Source of the DNA: Nautiliales bacterium | GTDB lineage: Bacteria > Campylobacterota > Campylobacteria > Campylobacterales > JAADDX01 | Assembly: GCA_030826765.1 (NCBI GenBank) | Contig: JAUUDM010000019.1 | Location: forward strand, 1 to 32,070 | Direction of reading: 5' to 3' | DNA length: 32,070 nucleotides | Part shown: one piece after another, positions 14,907 through 24,091 of the stretch | Numbering within the stretch: the first letter of the stretch is position 1 | Layout of the letters: each line of letters starts with the position of its first letter | The notes under the pieces: generated by a model | Databases searched by the model: none | Seen by the model: the letters and a program-made list of their open reading frames with translations, nothing else | Told to the model about the DNA's origin: nothing | Translations under genes and position numbers: made by a program

Positions 14907-17900
14907 TTATTCAGAAAGATATTCTTGAAGTGATTTTACATTAAATTTATTTTGTTGTAAAAATTTAACTGATTCTATACTTGCTTTTACAGCTGCAATA
15001 GTTGTAAAATATGGAATATTTGCAGATAATACTTCTTGACGAATAATTTTTGCATCATCTTTACTTGCTTTATTATCACTTGTATTAATTACTAAAGAAA
15101 TATCCCCATTTTTAATTAAATCAACAATATTTGGACGACCTTCACTAATTTTAAGAACTAATTCTGCTTCAATTCCTGCTTCTTTTATTGCTTTATAAGT
15201 CCCTCGAGTTGCTACAATACTAAATCCTAAATTAATTAATTCTTTTGCGATTTCACCTGCAAAAATTTTATCAATTTCCGTTAAAGAGATGAAAACTTTT
15301 CCAGATTTAGGTAAAATATTGTTACAAGCTTCTTGGCTTTTTGCAAAACTTTCACCAAAACTAGAGCTAATTCCCATAACTTCACCTGTGGATTTCATTT
15401 CAGGTCCTAAAATCAAATCAGCCCCAGGAAGCTTATTAAATGGAAAAACTGCTTCTTTAACTGCTATATGGTTTTTTAATTGTGGTTTATAAACATTTCC
15501 ATCAAATGTAACAATATTATAGTTATCATAAAATTCTAATGCTTCTTTTAAAACACCTTCATCTTTGAATTTAAGATTCCACATAACTCTTGTAGCAACT
15601 TTTGCAAGAGGAATTCCTGTTGCTTTACTTACAAATGGAACTGTTCTACTTGCTCTTGGATTAACTTCTATTAAATATAAATCTTGATTTTTATGAAGTG
15701 CATATTGAATATTTAAAAGTCCCTTAACTCCAAGACCTAAAGCAATATTTTTAGTAGTTTCTTCTATCTCTCTTAATTTGTCTTTACTAATACTCACACT
15801 TGGCAGGCTACAAGCACTATCACCTGAGTGAATTCCTGCTTCTTCAATATGTTGCATAATTGCACCAATATAAACCTCTTTTCCATCACTGATAGCATCA
15901 ACATCAAGCTCAATTGCTCTATCTAAAAATTTATCAATTAAAACAGGACTTTCATTACTTACACTAACTGCTTCATCCATATATTCTTTAAGCTCATTTT
16001 CATTATAAACAATTCTCATTGCTCTTCCACCAAGAACATAACTTGGTCTAACTAATACTGGATATCCAATTTTTTGAGCGATTTTAAAAGCTTCTTCTTT
16101 TGTAAATGCAGTTCCATTTTCTGGTTGTCTTAAATTTAATTTTTCAATAAATACACTAAATTTTTCTCTATCTTCTGCAGTATCGATTACTTTTGCACTT
16201 GTTCCAATGATATTCGCACCAATAGAAGTTAAAGATTTTGAAAGTTTAAGTGGAGTTTGTCCACCAAAATGAACAATTACACCATCTGGATTTTCTCTTT
16301 CAATTACATTTCTAACTCTCTCAAAATCAATAGGTTCAAAATATAAAACATCACTTGTATCATAATCTGTAGAAACTGTTTCAGGATTACAGTTATACAT
16401 AATTGTTTTAATTCCCATATCATTTAAAGCAAATGCAGCGTGAACACAACAATAATCAAACTCAATTCCTTGTCCTATTCTATTTGGTCCACCACCAAGA
16501 ATTAAAACTTTTTTATCATCTTTTATACTACTAACTCTCAAAGGAACTTCTTTTGTAATATTTGTAGAAGAATATAAATAGCTTGTAGTTGTAGCAAATT
16601 CAGCTGCACAAGTATCAACTTCATTATAATCAAGTTCAATATTCATTCTTTTTCTTGCATTATAAATATCAGTTTCACTAAGCTCTGCTTCATCACTTTC
16701 ATTAATTAATTTAGCAATCATTCTATCACTAAATCCATAAGTTTTTGCTTTTCTCAATTTTTCTTCATTTTGTAAAATTTCAATATCAATCTCTTTTTCA
16801 AATTCAACTAATTCTTTTATTTGATATAAAAACCATTTATCAATTTGATTTATAGCATAAATTTCATCTACACTCATGCCTCTTCTAAACGCCTCAGCCA
16901 CATATAAAATTCTATCTTCATTAGGACGTCTAAGTTCTTTGATTAGAGTATCTTCATCAATATTCATTTTTTCAAAACCATCAAGTCCAGTTTCAAGTGA
17001 GCATAAAGCTTTTTGCACTGATTCTTTGAAAGTTCTACCAATTGACATAACTTCCCCAACACTTTTCATTGAAGTTGTTAAAGTAGAGTCTGCTTTTGGG
17101 AATTTTTCAAATGTAAATCTTGGAATTTTTGTAACAACATAATCGATTACTGGCTCAAAACTTGCAGCAGTTCCTGTCATATCGTTTTTAATTTCATCAA
17201 GTGTAAATCCAACTGCAAGCATAGTTGCTACTTTTGCAATAGGATAACCAGTGGCTTTTGATGCAAGCGCACTACTTCTACTAACTCTTGGATTCATTTC
17301 AATTACAATCATTCTTCCATTTTTTGGATTGATTGAAAATTGAACATTACTTCCACCAGTATCTACTCCAACTTCTCTTAAAATTGCAAAAGAAGCATCT
17401 CTCATTTTTTGATACTCTTTATCTGTAAGAGTTAAAGCAGGTGCAACTGTAATAGAATCTCCTGTATGCACACCCATTGGGTCAAAATTTTCAATTGAAC
17501 AAACGATAATACAGTTATCATTTCTATCTCTGATAACTTCCATTTCGTATTCTTTCCAACCAAGCATACTTTCCATAATTTCTATTTCATTAATTGGAGA
17601 TGCTTCAATACCGATTTTTGCAAGTTCTTTGAACTCATCCATATTATAAGCAACACCACTTCCAAGTCCACCAAGAGTATAACTTGCTCTAACAATTATA
17701 GGAAATCCTATCTCTTTTGCTACATTTATCGCTTCATCTAAATCATTAACAGCGTAACTTTTTGCCATTTCAAGACCAATTTTTTCGACTGCTTTTTTAA
17801 ATTCTTCTCTGTCTTCACCTTTTTTAATTGCTTCTGGATTTGCACCTAAAAATTCAACACCTTCTAACATACCTTTTTCATACATATCCATAGCAACATT

Positions 17901-18188
17901 AAGCGCAGTTTGCCCTCCCATTGTAGGAAGTATTGCATCAATATTCTCTTTTTTAATAATTTGTGAAATAACTTCTGGAGTAATTGGCTCAACATATGTT
18001 TTATCTGCAAATTCTGGATCAGTCATAATTGTAGCTGGATTTGAATTGATTAAAACAACTCTATATCCTAATTCTTTTAATGTTTTTGTAGCTTGAACCC
18101 CTGAATAATCGAATTCACAAGCTTGACCTATGATAATTGGCCCTGAACCAATAAGTAGTATTGTCTTTATATCTTCTCTTTTTGGCAT
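14907..18188 (-). CDS. carB: Carbamoyl-phosphate synthase large subunit
   Basis: Makes carbamoyl phosphate for arginine and pyrimidine synthesis, using ammonia released by the CarA glutaminase (not in this window). 1093 residues with the classical duplication: the N-terminal half has [20 protein letters not shown] and the ATP-grasp end [20 protein letters not shown] (about 300). The second half repeats [20 protein letters not shown] and [20 protein letters not shown] (about 850). The C-terminal MGS-like allosteric domain (about 945-1080) has [21 protein letters not shown] precedes the ATG. It follows the histidine kinase gene by 17 nt. Confidence 0.98.
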   Translation of the reverse strand: MPKREDIKTILLIGSGPIIIGQACEFDYSGVQATKTLKELGYRVVLINSNPATIMTDPEFADKTYVEPITPEVISQIIKKENIDAILPTMGGQTALNVAMDMYEKGMLEGVEFLGANPEAIKKGEDREEFKKAVEKIGLEMAKSYAVNDLDEAINVAKEIGFPIIVRASYTLGGLGSGVAYNMDEFKELAKIGIEASPINEIEIMESMLGWKEYEMEVIRDRNDNCIIVCSIENFDPMGVHTGDSITVAPALTLTDKEYQKMRDASFAILREVGVDTGGSNVQFSINPKNGRMIVIEMNPRVSRSSALASKATGYPIAKVATMLAVGFTLDEIKNDMTGTAASFEPVIDYVVTKIPRFTFEKFPKADSTLTTSMKSVGEVMSIGRTFKESVQKALCSLETGLDGFEKMNIDEDTLIKELRRPNEDRILYVAEAFRRGMSVDEIYAINQIDKWFLYQIKELVEFEKEIDIEILQNEEKLRKAKTYGFSDRMIAKLINESDEAELSETDIYNARKRMNIELDYNEVDTCAAEFATTTSYLYSSTNITKEVPLRVSSIKDDKKVLILGGGPNRIGQGIEFDYCCVHAAFALNDMGIKTIMYNCNPETVSTDYDTSDVLYFEPIDFERVRNVIERENPDGVIVHFGGQTPLKLSKSLTSIGANIIGTSAKVIDTAEDREKFSVFIEKLNLRQPENGTAFTKEEAFKIAQKIGYPVLVRPSYVLGGRAMRIVYNENELKEYMDEAVSVSNESPVLIDKFLDRAIELDVDAISDGKEVYIGAIMQHIEEAGIHSGDSACSLPSVSISKDKLREIEETTKNIALGLGVKGLLNIQYALHKNQDLYLIEVNPRASRTVPFVSKATGIPLAKVATRVMWNLKFKDEGVLKEALEFYDNYNIVTFDGNVYKPQLKNHIAVKEAVFPFNKLPGADLILGPEMKSTGEVMGISSSFGESFAKSQEACNNILPKSGKVFISLTEIDKIFAGEIAKELINLGFSIVATRGTYKAIKEAGIEAELVLKISEGRPNIVDLIKNGDISLVINTSDNKASKDDAKIIRQEVLSANIPYFTTIAAVKASIESVKFLQQNKFNVKSLQEYLSE

Positions 18189-18205
18189 AAAAAATTCCTT
18201 TATTA

Positions 18206-19318
18206 TTATTCTATTATAGAATTATACCAAATTATAAAAATATTTTTTTGATTGTATTCATATGTTAATTTAAATTTATGTAACTTTATAATCTCATTTG
18301 AAATATATAATCCAAGTCCAAATCCTTTATAAGAATTTTCATATTCGTGATTGAATGGTTTTATATAATTTTCAAATGGTTTTTGCAATTTTTCACCTTC
18401 ATTTAAAATAACTATTTTATTTTTATAAACTTCTATTTTAGGATTTTGTCCATATTTTATAGCATTATCAATTAAATTTTTTAAGACAATTGAAAAATAG
18501 TAAATATCTACATCTAGATTATAATCATCAAGAAATTTAACTTCAATTTTGGATAAAGAAATTTCAAAACTTTTATTTATAATCTCATTTATAGAATAAT
18601 TCTCTTTTTTTAATGTTATATTTTGACTTGTAATTAATTCCAATTCTTTAAGTGACTTAATAACCTCTTCTAATCTATTTACAGAATTTTCAATTCTAAT
18701 TTTTTGTTTATCATTATCCAAAAGAGTTATTGTAAGTTTTATTTTAGTAATTGGAGTTAAAAGTTCGTGAAAAATATTTCTTAAAAAGAGTTTTCTACTC
18801 TCATTTAAAGAGATAATTTTTTCAGAAGTATTATTTAAAGTATCAACTATTTCTTCTATTTCAGTAGAAGCTTTTATATTTAATTTTTCATTTGTGGGAA
18901 TTTTGGTTATAAATTTAGTAACTTTTTTAAGTGGTAAAAGTGAATAAATAATAAAAAGATAAAAAAGTATAAAAATCATATCAAGTAAAAAATAATAAAC
19001 TATTGAATTTTCATATTTTTTTAAATCTTCAAAACTAAATGGAGTAAGTGAATTTTTAAAATAAATTTTGTCATTTTTTGTAGGTTTGGCAATATATTTA
19101 AGTTCTAAAGTAGTCATATTATTTGTAAATTGATTATAATCAATTTTGTAAAATTTATATTCTTGATAATAATTTAGTGCTTTTTGGTATCTAAAATTTT
19201 TATCTTGGATTATTTGCTTTTCTTTATTTGCATAAATTTCATAAAAAAGATAATTTATTAAATTAAACATCATAAAAAATAGAAAACTTATTTTAAAAAA
19301 TAGACTCTTAACAAACAA
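18206..19318 (-). CDS. Two-component sensor histidine kinase (CpxA/ArsS-like)
   Basis: 370-residue membrane kinase partner of the adjacent regulator. It has an N-terminal membrane helix (about 5-27), a short extracytoplasmic sensor of about 80 residues and a second helix (about 107-128). The H-box [10 protein letters not shown] has His184. The ATPase domain has the N-box [12 protein letters not shown] (Asn285) and G-box GFGLGL (332-337). The HELLTP H-box is typical of epsilonproteobacterial ArsS-type kinases. The start is a TTG overlapping the regulator stop by 11 nt, with AGGG 7 nt upstream. A CpxP/Spy-like protein in the same operon suggests envelope-stress sensing; the signal itself is unknown. 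Confidence 0.9.
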   Translation of the reverse strand: MFVKSLFFKISFLFFMMFNLINYLFYEIYANKEKQIIQDKNFRYQKALNYYQEYKFYKIDYNQFTNNMTTLELKYIAKPTKNDKIYFKNSLTPFSFEDLKKYENSIVYYFLLDMIFILFYLFIIYSLLPLKKVTKFITKIPTNEKLNIKASTEIEEIVDTLNNTSEKIISLNESRKLFLRNIFHELLTPITKIKLTITLLDNDKQKIRIENSVNRLEEVIKSLKELELITSQNITLKKENYSINEIINKSFEISLSKIEVKFLDDYNLDVDIYYFSIVLKNLIDNAIKYGQNPKIEVYKNKIVILNEGEKLQKPFENYIKPFNHEYENSYKGFGLGLYISNEIIKLHKFKLTYEYNQKNIFIIWYNSIIE

Positions 19319-19940
19319 ACTTATACCCTATTCCTCTAACTGTTTTTATACAGTCATTTTTTAGTTTCTTTCTAATTCTTCCTATTAAAACCTCAACTGT
19401 TTTCAAATCACTTTCAAAATTATAAACTAATTGAGCTTTATCAATAATTTTATTTCTATTTTGGATTAAAGTTGATAAAATATTATATTCAGCAGTTGTT
19501 AAATTGAGAGTTTTATCAAATTCTAAAATTTCATTATCTTTTATTTCATAAATTTTTGAAGGTTTTTGATATCTTTTGATATTAGAATTAATTCGTAAAA
19601 CCAATTCTCTTAAATCATAAGGTTTTGGAAGATAATCATCAGCACCATTTTCAAAAGCAATACTTTTATCTTCAATTTCACCTCTTGCAGATGAAATAAT
19701 TATTGGAATGTTGCTAAATTCTCTAATTTTATTTATAACTTCAAGTCCATCAATTTCAGGTAAAGATAAATCTAAAATCACTAAATCATAAATATTTGTT
19801 TTAAGAGATTCTATTCCATCTTTTGGAGTAGGGAAATTAGTAATATCTATTTGATAAGATGAAAGAGTTTCAGAAATTATCTCTGCTAACTCTTCATCAT
19901 CTTCTATCATTAAAATTTGTTTATTTTTTTCTTTTTGCAT
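19308..19940 (-). CDS. OmpR/PhoB-family response regulator
   Basis: 210 residues. The receiver domain has acidic pocket EDD (13-15), phospho-acceptor Asp57 in VILDLSLPEIDG, the switch Ser in IIISSARGE and Lys in LPKPYDLREL. The C-terminal winged helix (about 125-210) has LTTAEYNILSTLI and VEVLIGRIRKKL...[11 protein letters not shown]. It overlaps the Spy/CpxP-like gene by 20 nt and the kinase gene by 11 nt, so the three are translationally coupled. GTAAA repeats upstream of the operon are candidates for its binding site. Confidence 0.95.
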   Translation of the reverse strand: MQKEKNKQILMIEDDEELAEIISETLSSYQIDITNFPTPKDGIESLKTNIYDLVILDLSLPEIDGLEVINKIREFSNIPIIISSARGEIEDKSIAFENGADDYLPKPYDLRELVLRINSNIKRYQKPSKIYEIKDNEILEFDKTLNLTTAEYNILSTLIQNRNKIIDKAQLVYNFESDLKTVEVLIGRIRKKLKNDCIKTVRGIGYKFVC

Positions 19941-20340
19941 TTATAAGTGCTTCTATTTTTGTTTTTTGTGCTGGTGTTAAGATAGCATATATTTTTGATA
20001 TTATTTCTGCTCTTTTTTTAATATGTACTTGAGCATTATTTTCTTCTGTTTGAATAAAAGTTGCTTTGTCAAACTTTCCATTTTTAATACTAAGAGCTAA
20101 TGGATTTTGATGTTTTACTCTATGTTTTCTATTTTCTCTAAAAATTTTTCTAATCTCTTGTCTTTGAGCTGGCGTAATTCCTAAATGTCTAACTAAACTC
20201 ATAAAATTTCTTTTATGGATTCTATGATGTTTTTTCATTGGTTTATGTTGCCACTTTTTAACTTGATCTTGATTATTCGCTGGTGACTCAGCAAATAAAG
20301 ATGTCGCTACAATCATTCCTGCTAATACTAATTTTTTCAT
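19921..20340 (-). CDS. Spy/CpxP-like periplasmic protein (LTxxQ family)
   Basis: 139 residues with a Sec signal peptide (MKKLVLAGMIVATSLFA, cut before Glu18). The mature part is highly basic and helical, with two copies of the family motif: ITPAQ at 55-59 and LTPAQ at 121-125. CpxP and Spy of E. coli are periplasmic dimeric chaperones induced by envelope stress; CpxP also damps its kinase CpxA. First position in an operon with a regulator and kinase matches that logic, although in E. coli cpxP is divergent. A His/Lys-rich stretch (30-44, KWQHKPMKKHHRIHK) could bind metal. ATG preceded by AAAGGAT. Confidence 0.85.
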   Translation of the reverse strand: MKKLVLAGMIVATSLFAESPANNQDQVKKWQHKPMKKHHRIHKRNFMSLVRHLGITPAQRQEIRKIFRENRKHRVKHQNPLALSIKNGKFDKATFIQTEENNAQVHIKKRAEIISKIYAILTPAQKTKIEALINAKRKK

Positions 20341-20371
20341 TTTTTCATCCTTTAAGTTTTTTTGTAATAGA

Positions 20372-20416
20372 AGTATAAAAAAATATAGTAAACAAAAAGT
20401 AAATATTACTTTTTAC
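20372..20416 (-). promoter_or_regulatory. Promoter and candidate response-regulator site of the Cpx-like operon
   Basis: On the minus strand a TATACT -10-like box lies at 20377-20372. In its -35 region the plus strand carries direct repeats GTAAA (20388-20392) and GTAAA (20399-20403), 11 bp apart. The second repeat is part of a perfect 9-bp inverted repeat AAAAAGTAA-ATA-TTACTTTTT (20394-20414). The E. coli CpxR box is GTAAA-N(about 5)-GTAAA, so autoregulation is a reasonable inference. Confidence 0.5.
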
Positions 20417-20492
20417 ATCAAAATACAGATTAATTTTTATTTCTTCTGTTAAAATATTTATATTATCAATTACACCGATAGCTCTTTAAATA

Positions 20493-20780
20493 TTAATTTG
20501 TCCTTAATTTAACACCTAAACTCTCAAATAATGCTAATATATTTTCATCTATATCTTTTTTATTTACAATAACTGCTATTGCATTTATACTCAAAATTAT
20601 AACAAGTTGTAAAAAATTATTTCTTTTTTTTATATTTTCATTTATATTATTCAAAATAAATATATCTTTTGCTACATATCCTATTGAAAAAGTAGATAAA
20701 CTTTCTATTATAAATCCAATTATTACAGAAATTACAGGAATAAATTTACTAAGATTAAAACTTGTTTTTTTTACCAACAT
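20493..20780 (-). pseudogene. EcsC-like gene, 3' part (out of frame)
   Basis: 95-codon frame carrying the C-terminal part of an EcsC-like membrane-associated protein. FIPVISVIIGFIIESLSTFSIGYVAKDIF corresponds to the family's final glycine-rich hydrophobic hairpin and the ST..IG..A motif. Its own ATG has no obvious ribosome-binding site. The codons before KTSFNLSKF overlap the end of the upstream frame at an A8 tract; removing one A would join them into a single protein of about 248 residues. It is listed separately because the sequence as given does not join them. Confidence 0.65.
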
Positions 20781-21240
20781 CAGTTGCTAATCTAAACTCT
20801 ATTCTAGAACTAACTTTTGCCATAGTTACAGCTGAAAGTTTCTTTATAACTTCTTTTGCAACAACTTCACTCTCTTTAATAGAGATATCTTTTAAAATCT
20901 CTTTTATAAAGTTTCCAATTATACAGCTTTTAACCAACATTGCAACTTTTTCATCATTTAAATCATACTTTCCTATTTTAGCAATTGCACTAATCATTCT
21001 AATTTGGATAAAAATAACCTCTACAATATTAACCGGTAAAGTAATAGGAAGTAAAAGAATACCTCCAAAACCTGTAACAAATCCCCAAATTTCTGCTTTT
21101 AAAGATTCATTACGAATTAATTTATCTATAGAATTTATATTATAAAAAGATGCTAATTTTTCACTACTTTTAAAAACAAAAATACCATTTATTGATTTTA
21201 TATAAATATTATGGAGAAAATTATTAATTTTTTTTTTCAA
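20755..21240 (-). pseudogene. EcsC-like gene, 5' part (frameshifted)
   Basis: 161-codon frame with the N-terminal two thirds of an EcsC-family protein. GFVTGFGGILLLPITLPVNIVEVIFIQIRMISAIAKIGKYDLNDEKVAMLV (about residues 53-103) follows the family pattern of a glycine-rich membrane hairpin, then QxRMxxAIA and the DLND block. It ends soon after the A8 tract with RLATDVGKKNKF, whereas the expected continuation KKTSFNLSKF is in the other frame. The start is TTG, overlapping the upstream TGA. It may be a pseudogene, a phase-variable gene or corrected by polymerase slippage. EcsC function is poorly known. Confidence 0.7.
20765..20772 (-). repeat. A8 homopolymer at the EcsC frameshift
   Basis: Eight A residues on the coding strand (GGT-A8-CAAG). 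Eight give the early stop; seven would restore GGT AAA AAA ACA AGT and an uninterrupted EcsC-like protein. This is a typical site for strand slippage or transcriptional slippage, and also for sequencing error. Confidence 0.75.
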
Positions 21241-21464
21241 ATTTCATCTGCTATATCATCTATATGATCGTGTTTTTTGTATTTAATATGATAATAAGCT
21301 ATTATAATTGCCAACACAAATGATATAATAATAAAATATATAAAATTAAATGACATCAAAGAATAATAATCAATAAGTCCAAACACAGCTACAAATAAAA
21401 CAAAATATATCAAACTTAACTTAATATATTTTGTAGTATTAAATTTATTTTTATGTTTACTCAT
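21237..21464 (-). CDS. Small two-helix membrane protein
   Basis: 75 residues of no family that I recognise. The basic N-terminus (MSKHKNKFNTTKY) is followed by two predicted membrane helices (about 14-30 and 37-56) and a polar, acidic/histidine tail (KKHDHIDDIADEI). It overlaps the Bax-inhibitor-like gene by 4 nt (ATGA) upstream and the EcsC-like gene (TTGA) downstream, so the three form a translationally coupled cluster. The topology suggests both ends in the cytoplasm. The function is unknown. Confidence 0.6.
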   Translation of the reverse strand: MSKHKNKFNTTKYIKLSLIYFVLFVAVFGLIDYYSLMSFNFIYFIIISFVLAIIIAYYHIKYKKHDHIDDIADEI

Positions 21465-21733
21465 CTTTTTTGAACTCCAAAAAATTCTAATAACATTAGA
21501 ATTAGATTTATTAAATCAAGGTATAATTCTGATGCACCAATTACAGCTATTTTTGATATATTTGTTTCACCTTCTGTTTCCATTTCATCGCCCATTTGTT
21601 TTATTTTTTGAGTATCATAAGCTGTAATTTCTGAAACCAAAAGTCCAATCATCATCCACATATAAACACTTCTCATTAAAGTATTCATACCTTCTTCTCT
21701 CATGTTTACATTATAATAATTTTTTAATGTCAT
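21461..21733 (-). pseudogene. Bax inhibitor-1 (YccA-like) gene with internal deletion
   Basis: 90-codon frame joining the two ends of a BI-1/UPF0005 membrane protein. The start, REEGMNTLMRSVYMWMMIGLLVS, is the family's N-terminal cap and first helix. The rest, ITAYDTQKIKQMGDE...ISKIAVIGASELYLDLINLILMLLEFFG, is the diagnostic TAYDTQ(K)I motif and last helix. A full protein is about 230 residues, so roughly 140 residues (helices 2-6) are missing while the frame stays open. It is probably a deletion remnant; a functional two-helix product cannot be excluded. The ATG has an AGAAG site. Confidence 0.75.
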
Positions 21734-21778
21734 ATTATTTCTTCTAATAAATTTTATATAATTACAACTAAGATAACT

Positions 21779-21800
21779 CCAATTTTTAATACCAATTTTT
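21779..21800 (-). repeat. Short direct repeat CCAATTTTT x2
   Basis: CCAATTTTT occurs at 21779-21787 and 21792-21800 (13-bp period) in the 73-bp gap between the glycosidase-like lipoprotein and the Bax-inhibitor-like gene. It could be an operator for the downstream cluster; no regulator is suggested by the sequence. Confidence 0.35.
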
Positions 21801-21806
21801 ATTATT

Positions 21807-23960
21807 TTAATTATTTATTTGTTTTACTTCATCTTCTAAATATTTTGACACACTATCCCATGGATTACTATCATTATCTTCTGTAAAATAAAAATAGTCA
21901 AATCTTTTCTTTTTAGCAAAATTATAAAGTTCATCAGTTTTATTTCCATCCATTTTATAAACTAAAAATGCCAGAGATGTTAAAAATGAAGGTTTATTAT
22001 ATAATTTTGGTGGAGAATCTTTAAAACTTTTATAATCATTCTCATAACTAACTATTATATCTGCTATTCCAGAATCAATATAAATTTGATCTGTTGTAAT
22101 ACCAGGATTTAAAATATTAAAATAAAATCCTTTTGATTTAGCATAATTTGTAATATTTGTATAAAAATCTAATTTATCTACATTAGTTGAAGCTTCATCA
22201 AAAAATATTCCTCTAATTCCATATAATTTATAAAGTTTATTCCAATTATCTAAATCTTCAAAAATATCATCTTTATTTCTATTTCCATAACTTGTATAAA
22301 CATATCCAACTACTTCTATATGTGCTTTTACTAAATCTTTTATTCCATGGATATAATCATTATTTATATCATTAAAATGTCCATTATTTGGATTTATTAT
22401 AGCAACAATTCTTTTATTTTTATATTTATTTTTAATATCAATTACTTTTTTCCAAACATAATCATTATCATACCAATTTGGATAAGAATAAAGTGGAATT
22501 AAAATTGCACTACTATTTTTCTCTTTTTGAGTTTTTTCTATAGTCATATCATAATAATTATTCAATTTAGTTGTTGCTATTTTTTCACAATTTTCTAAAT
22601 TTTCTTTTTCGCATATATTTTCATTAAGTTTCACATTTTTTATATAAGTTTCTTTTGTAGGTGCATAAATATAATCTAAAACATTAGAGCCTTTTGGCAT
22701 CAAATCTCCAAACAGATGCTTATCAATTTCATCTTTCGCACTTGTTTTCATAATTCCTAAATGATACTCATTTTGCATACCAAATTGATATCCACCATAA
22801 TCGTGTCTTGGATGATCAATCAAAGACATTGGAGCATATCCAAAAAGACCACTTTTTAAAAGTTCTTTTCTATCGTTTCTAAGATTTTTATAAATCATAG
22901 ATATGTATTTATTCCATCCATTTTTATCTATTTCATCTTCAGTAACATTTCCATCATCATTACTATCATTCCATACACCACTTGCTATTGCCATATATGG
23001 TAAAAAAACTGGTTTTTTATATTTATCATGTAAAAATTTACTCAAATTAATTATTCTTTTATTTAAATCTTTAATACCAACTTCTTCTGATGTATAACTA
23101 ATTGGTATAGGATTATCCCAAGTACCAGGATTTTGTGGGTCTCTAGTAAATTGAGCTACAAATTCTTGAAATGAAATGAAATCTAACTTTTTATATAAAT
23201 ATTTATAAACTCTATCCGATCTATTCCATTCATATTTATCTCCTAATGCACAATTATCATACCCACATTTTGATAATTGTTGATTTTCTCCTCTATCTCC
23301 CGTATCAGTCATACAAAGAGAAAATAAAACATCACTATTATCAGATTTTATGATATCTATTGCTTTAGACATTATAGAAGCAAATTTTTTACTTTTTTCT
23401 TCACTTGAAAGTACAGAATCTTTATTAAATTCAGGTTCCAAAATAAGTACTTTTTTACCTTTTAATTTACTAAAAAAAGAAGACACTTTTTGTACATTAT
23501 CATAATATTTATTTATTTCATCATCTGTTGGAAAACTCATCAAATTATCACCAAAATACCAATAATTAAATACAGGAATATAACCTTTATTCATAGCAAG
23601 TTGAATTTTATTTACATTAAACCAACTTTCATCCCATCCTTTTGCTAACCAAAAAATGGAAAACTTAGAATTTTTTAAATACTTTTGAGTATTATAAAAA
23701 GAAAATGAATTATATTTATAAATATGTTTTGAAATAAGAGAATTTTCTATATTAGAATCCAAAACAAAATCTGTTCCATCAATCCAAGCTGTTTTGTTAT
23801 TATCATCTGTAAAATCAAGACCTCCTGCTGGAAAACCTACATTAATTTGTTGAAATAATGGTTCAATATTCGTACCATTGCTATCACTTGTGTGATTAAA
23901 ACTATTATTACATCCTACAAAAAATAAAACTATCAATAAAATAGAAACTACCTTTTTCAT
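21807..23960 (-). CDS. Lipoprotein with C-terminal spherulin-4 (GH135-like) domain
   Basis: 717 residues. MKKVVSILLIVLFFVGC is a lipoprotein signal (Cys17). The C-terminal third (about 483-710) matches the spherulation-specific family 4 pattern: AILIPLYSYP, AIINPNNG, DYIHGIKDL, VVGYVYTSYGNR, GIRGIFFDEAS and a late IIVSYEN. GH135 members such as fungal Sph3 cut galactosamine-rich glycans. The N-terminal part (about 55-400) also looks like a TIM-barrel hydrolase, with YIPVFNYWYFGD, VLILEPEFN (E175/E177) and FISFQEF (E266), but I cannot name its family. A perfect EF-hand loop spans D332-E343. Envelope location and glycan hydrolysis are inferred. SD AAGGC and an extended -10 promoter precede it; it is probably monocistronic. 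Confidence 0.8.
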   Translation of the reverse strand: MKKVVSILLIVLFFVGCNNSFNHTSDSNGTNIEPLFQQINVGFPAGGLDFTDDNNKTAWIDGTDFVLDSNIENSLISKHIYKYNSFSFYNTQKYLKNSKFSIFWLAKGWDESWFNVNKIQLAMNKGYIPVFNYWYFGDNLMSFPTDDEINKYYDNVQKVSSFFSKLKGKKVLILEPEFNKDSVLSSEEKSKKFASIMSKAIDIIKSDNSDVLFSLCMTDTGDRGENQQLSKCGYDNCALGDKYEWNRSDRVYKYLYKKLDFISFQEFVAQFTRDPQNPGTWDNPIPISYTSEEVGIKDLNKRIINLSKFLHDKYKKPVFLPYMAIASGVWNDSNDDGNVTEDEIDKNGWNKYISMIYKNLRNDRKELLKSGLFGYAPMSLIDHPRHDYGGYQFGMQNEYHLGIMKTSAKDEIDKHLFGDLMPKGSNVLDYIYAPTKETYIKNVKLNENICEKENLENCEKIATTKLNNYYDMTIEKTQKEKNSSAILIPLYSYPNWYDNDYVWKKVIDIKNKYKNKRIVAIINPNNGHFNDINNDYIHGIKDLVKAHIEVVGYVYTSYGNRNKDDIFEDLDNWNKLYKLYGIRGIFFDEASTNVDKLDFYTNITNYAKSKGFYFNILNPGITTDQIYIDSGIADIIVSYENDYKSFKDSPPKLYNKPSFLTSLAFLVYKMDGNKTDELYNFAKKKRFDYFYFTEDNDSNPWDSVSKYLEDEVKQINN

Positions 23961-23998
23961 CTACTCAGCCTTTTTTAAAATAATATTACCTAAATAAA

Positions 23999-24007
23999 AT
24001 CATATCA
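23999..24007 (-). promoter_or_regulatory. Extended -10 promoter of the spherulin-4 lipoprotein gene
   Basis: The minus strand reads TGATATGAT (TG at 24007-24006, TATGAT at 24004-23999), 38 nt before the ATG. No clear -35 is seen. The surrounding 131-bp gap after the RND operon is otherwise AT-rich with no strong terminator. Confidence 0.5.
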
Positions 24008-24091
24008 CAAAATTTTTTATTAAAACAATTACAACAAAAATATATTAATATTCATTTATAATTGATAATTTTATATAAAGTTTATTTTGCT

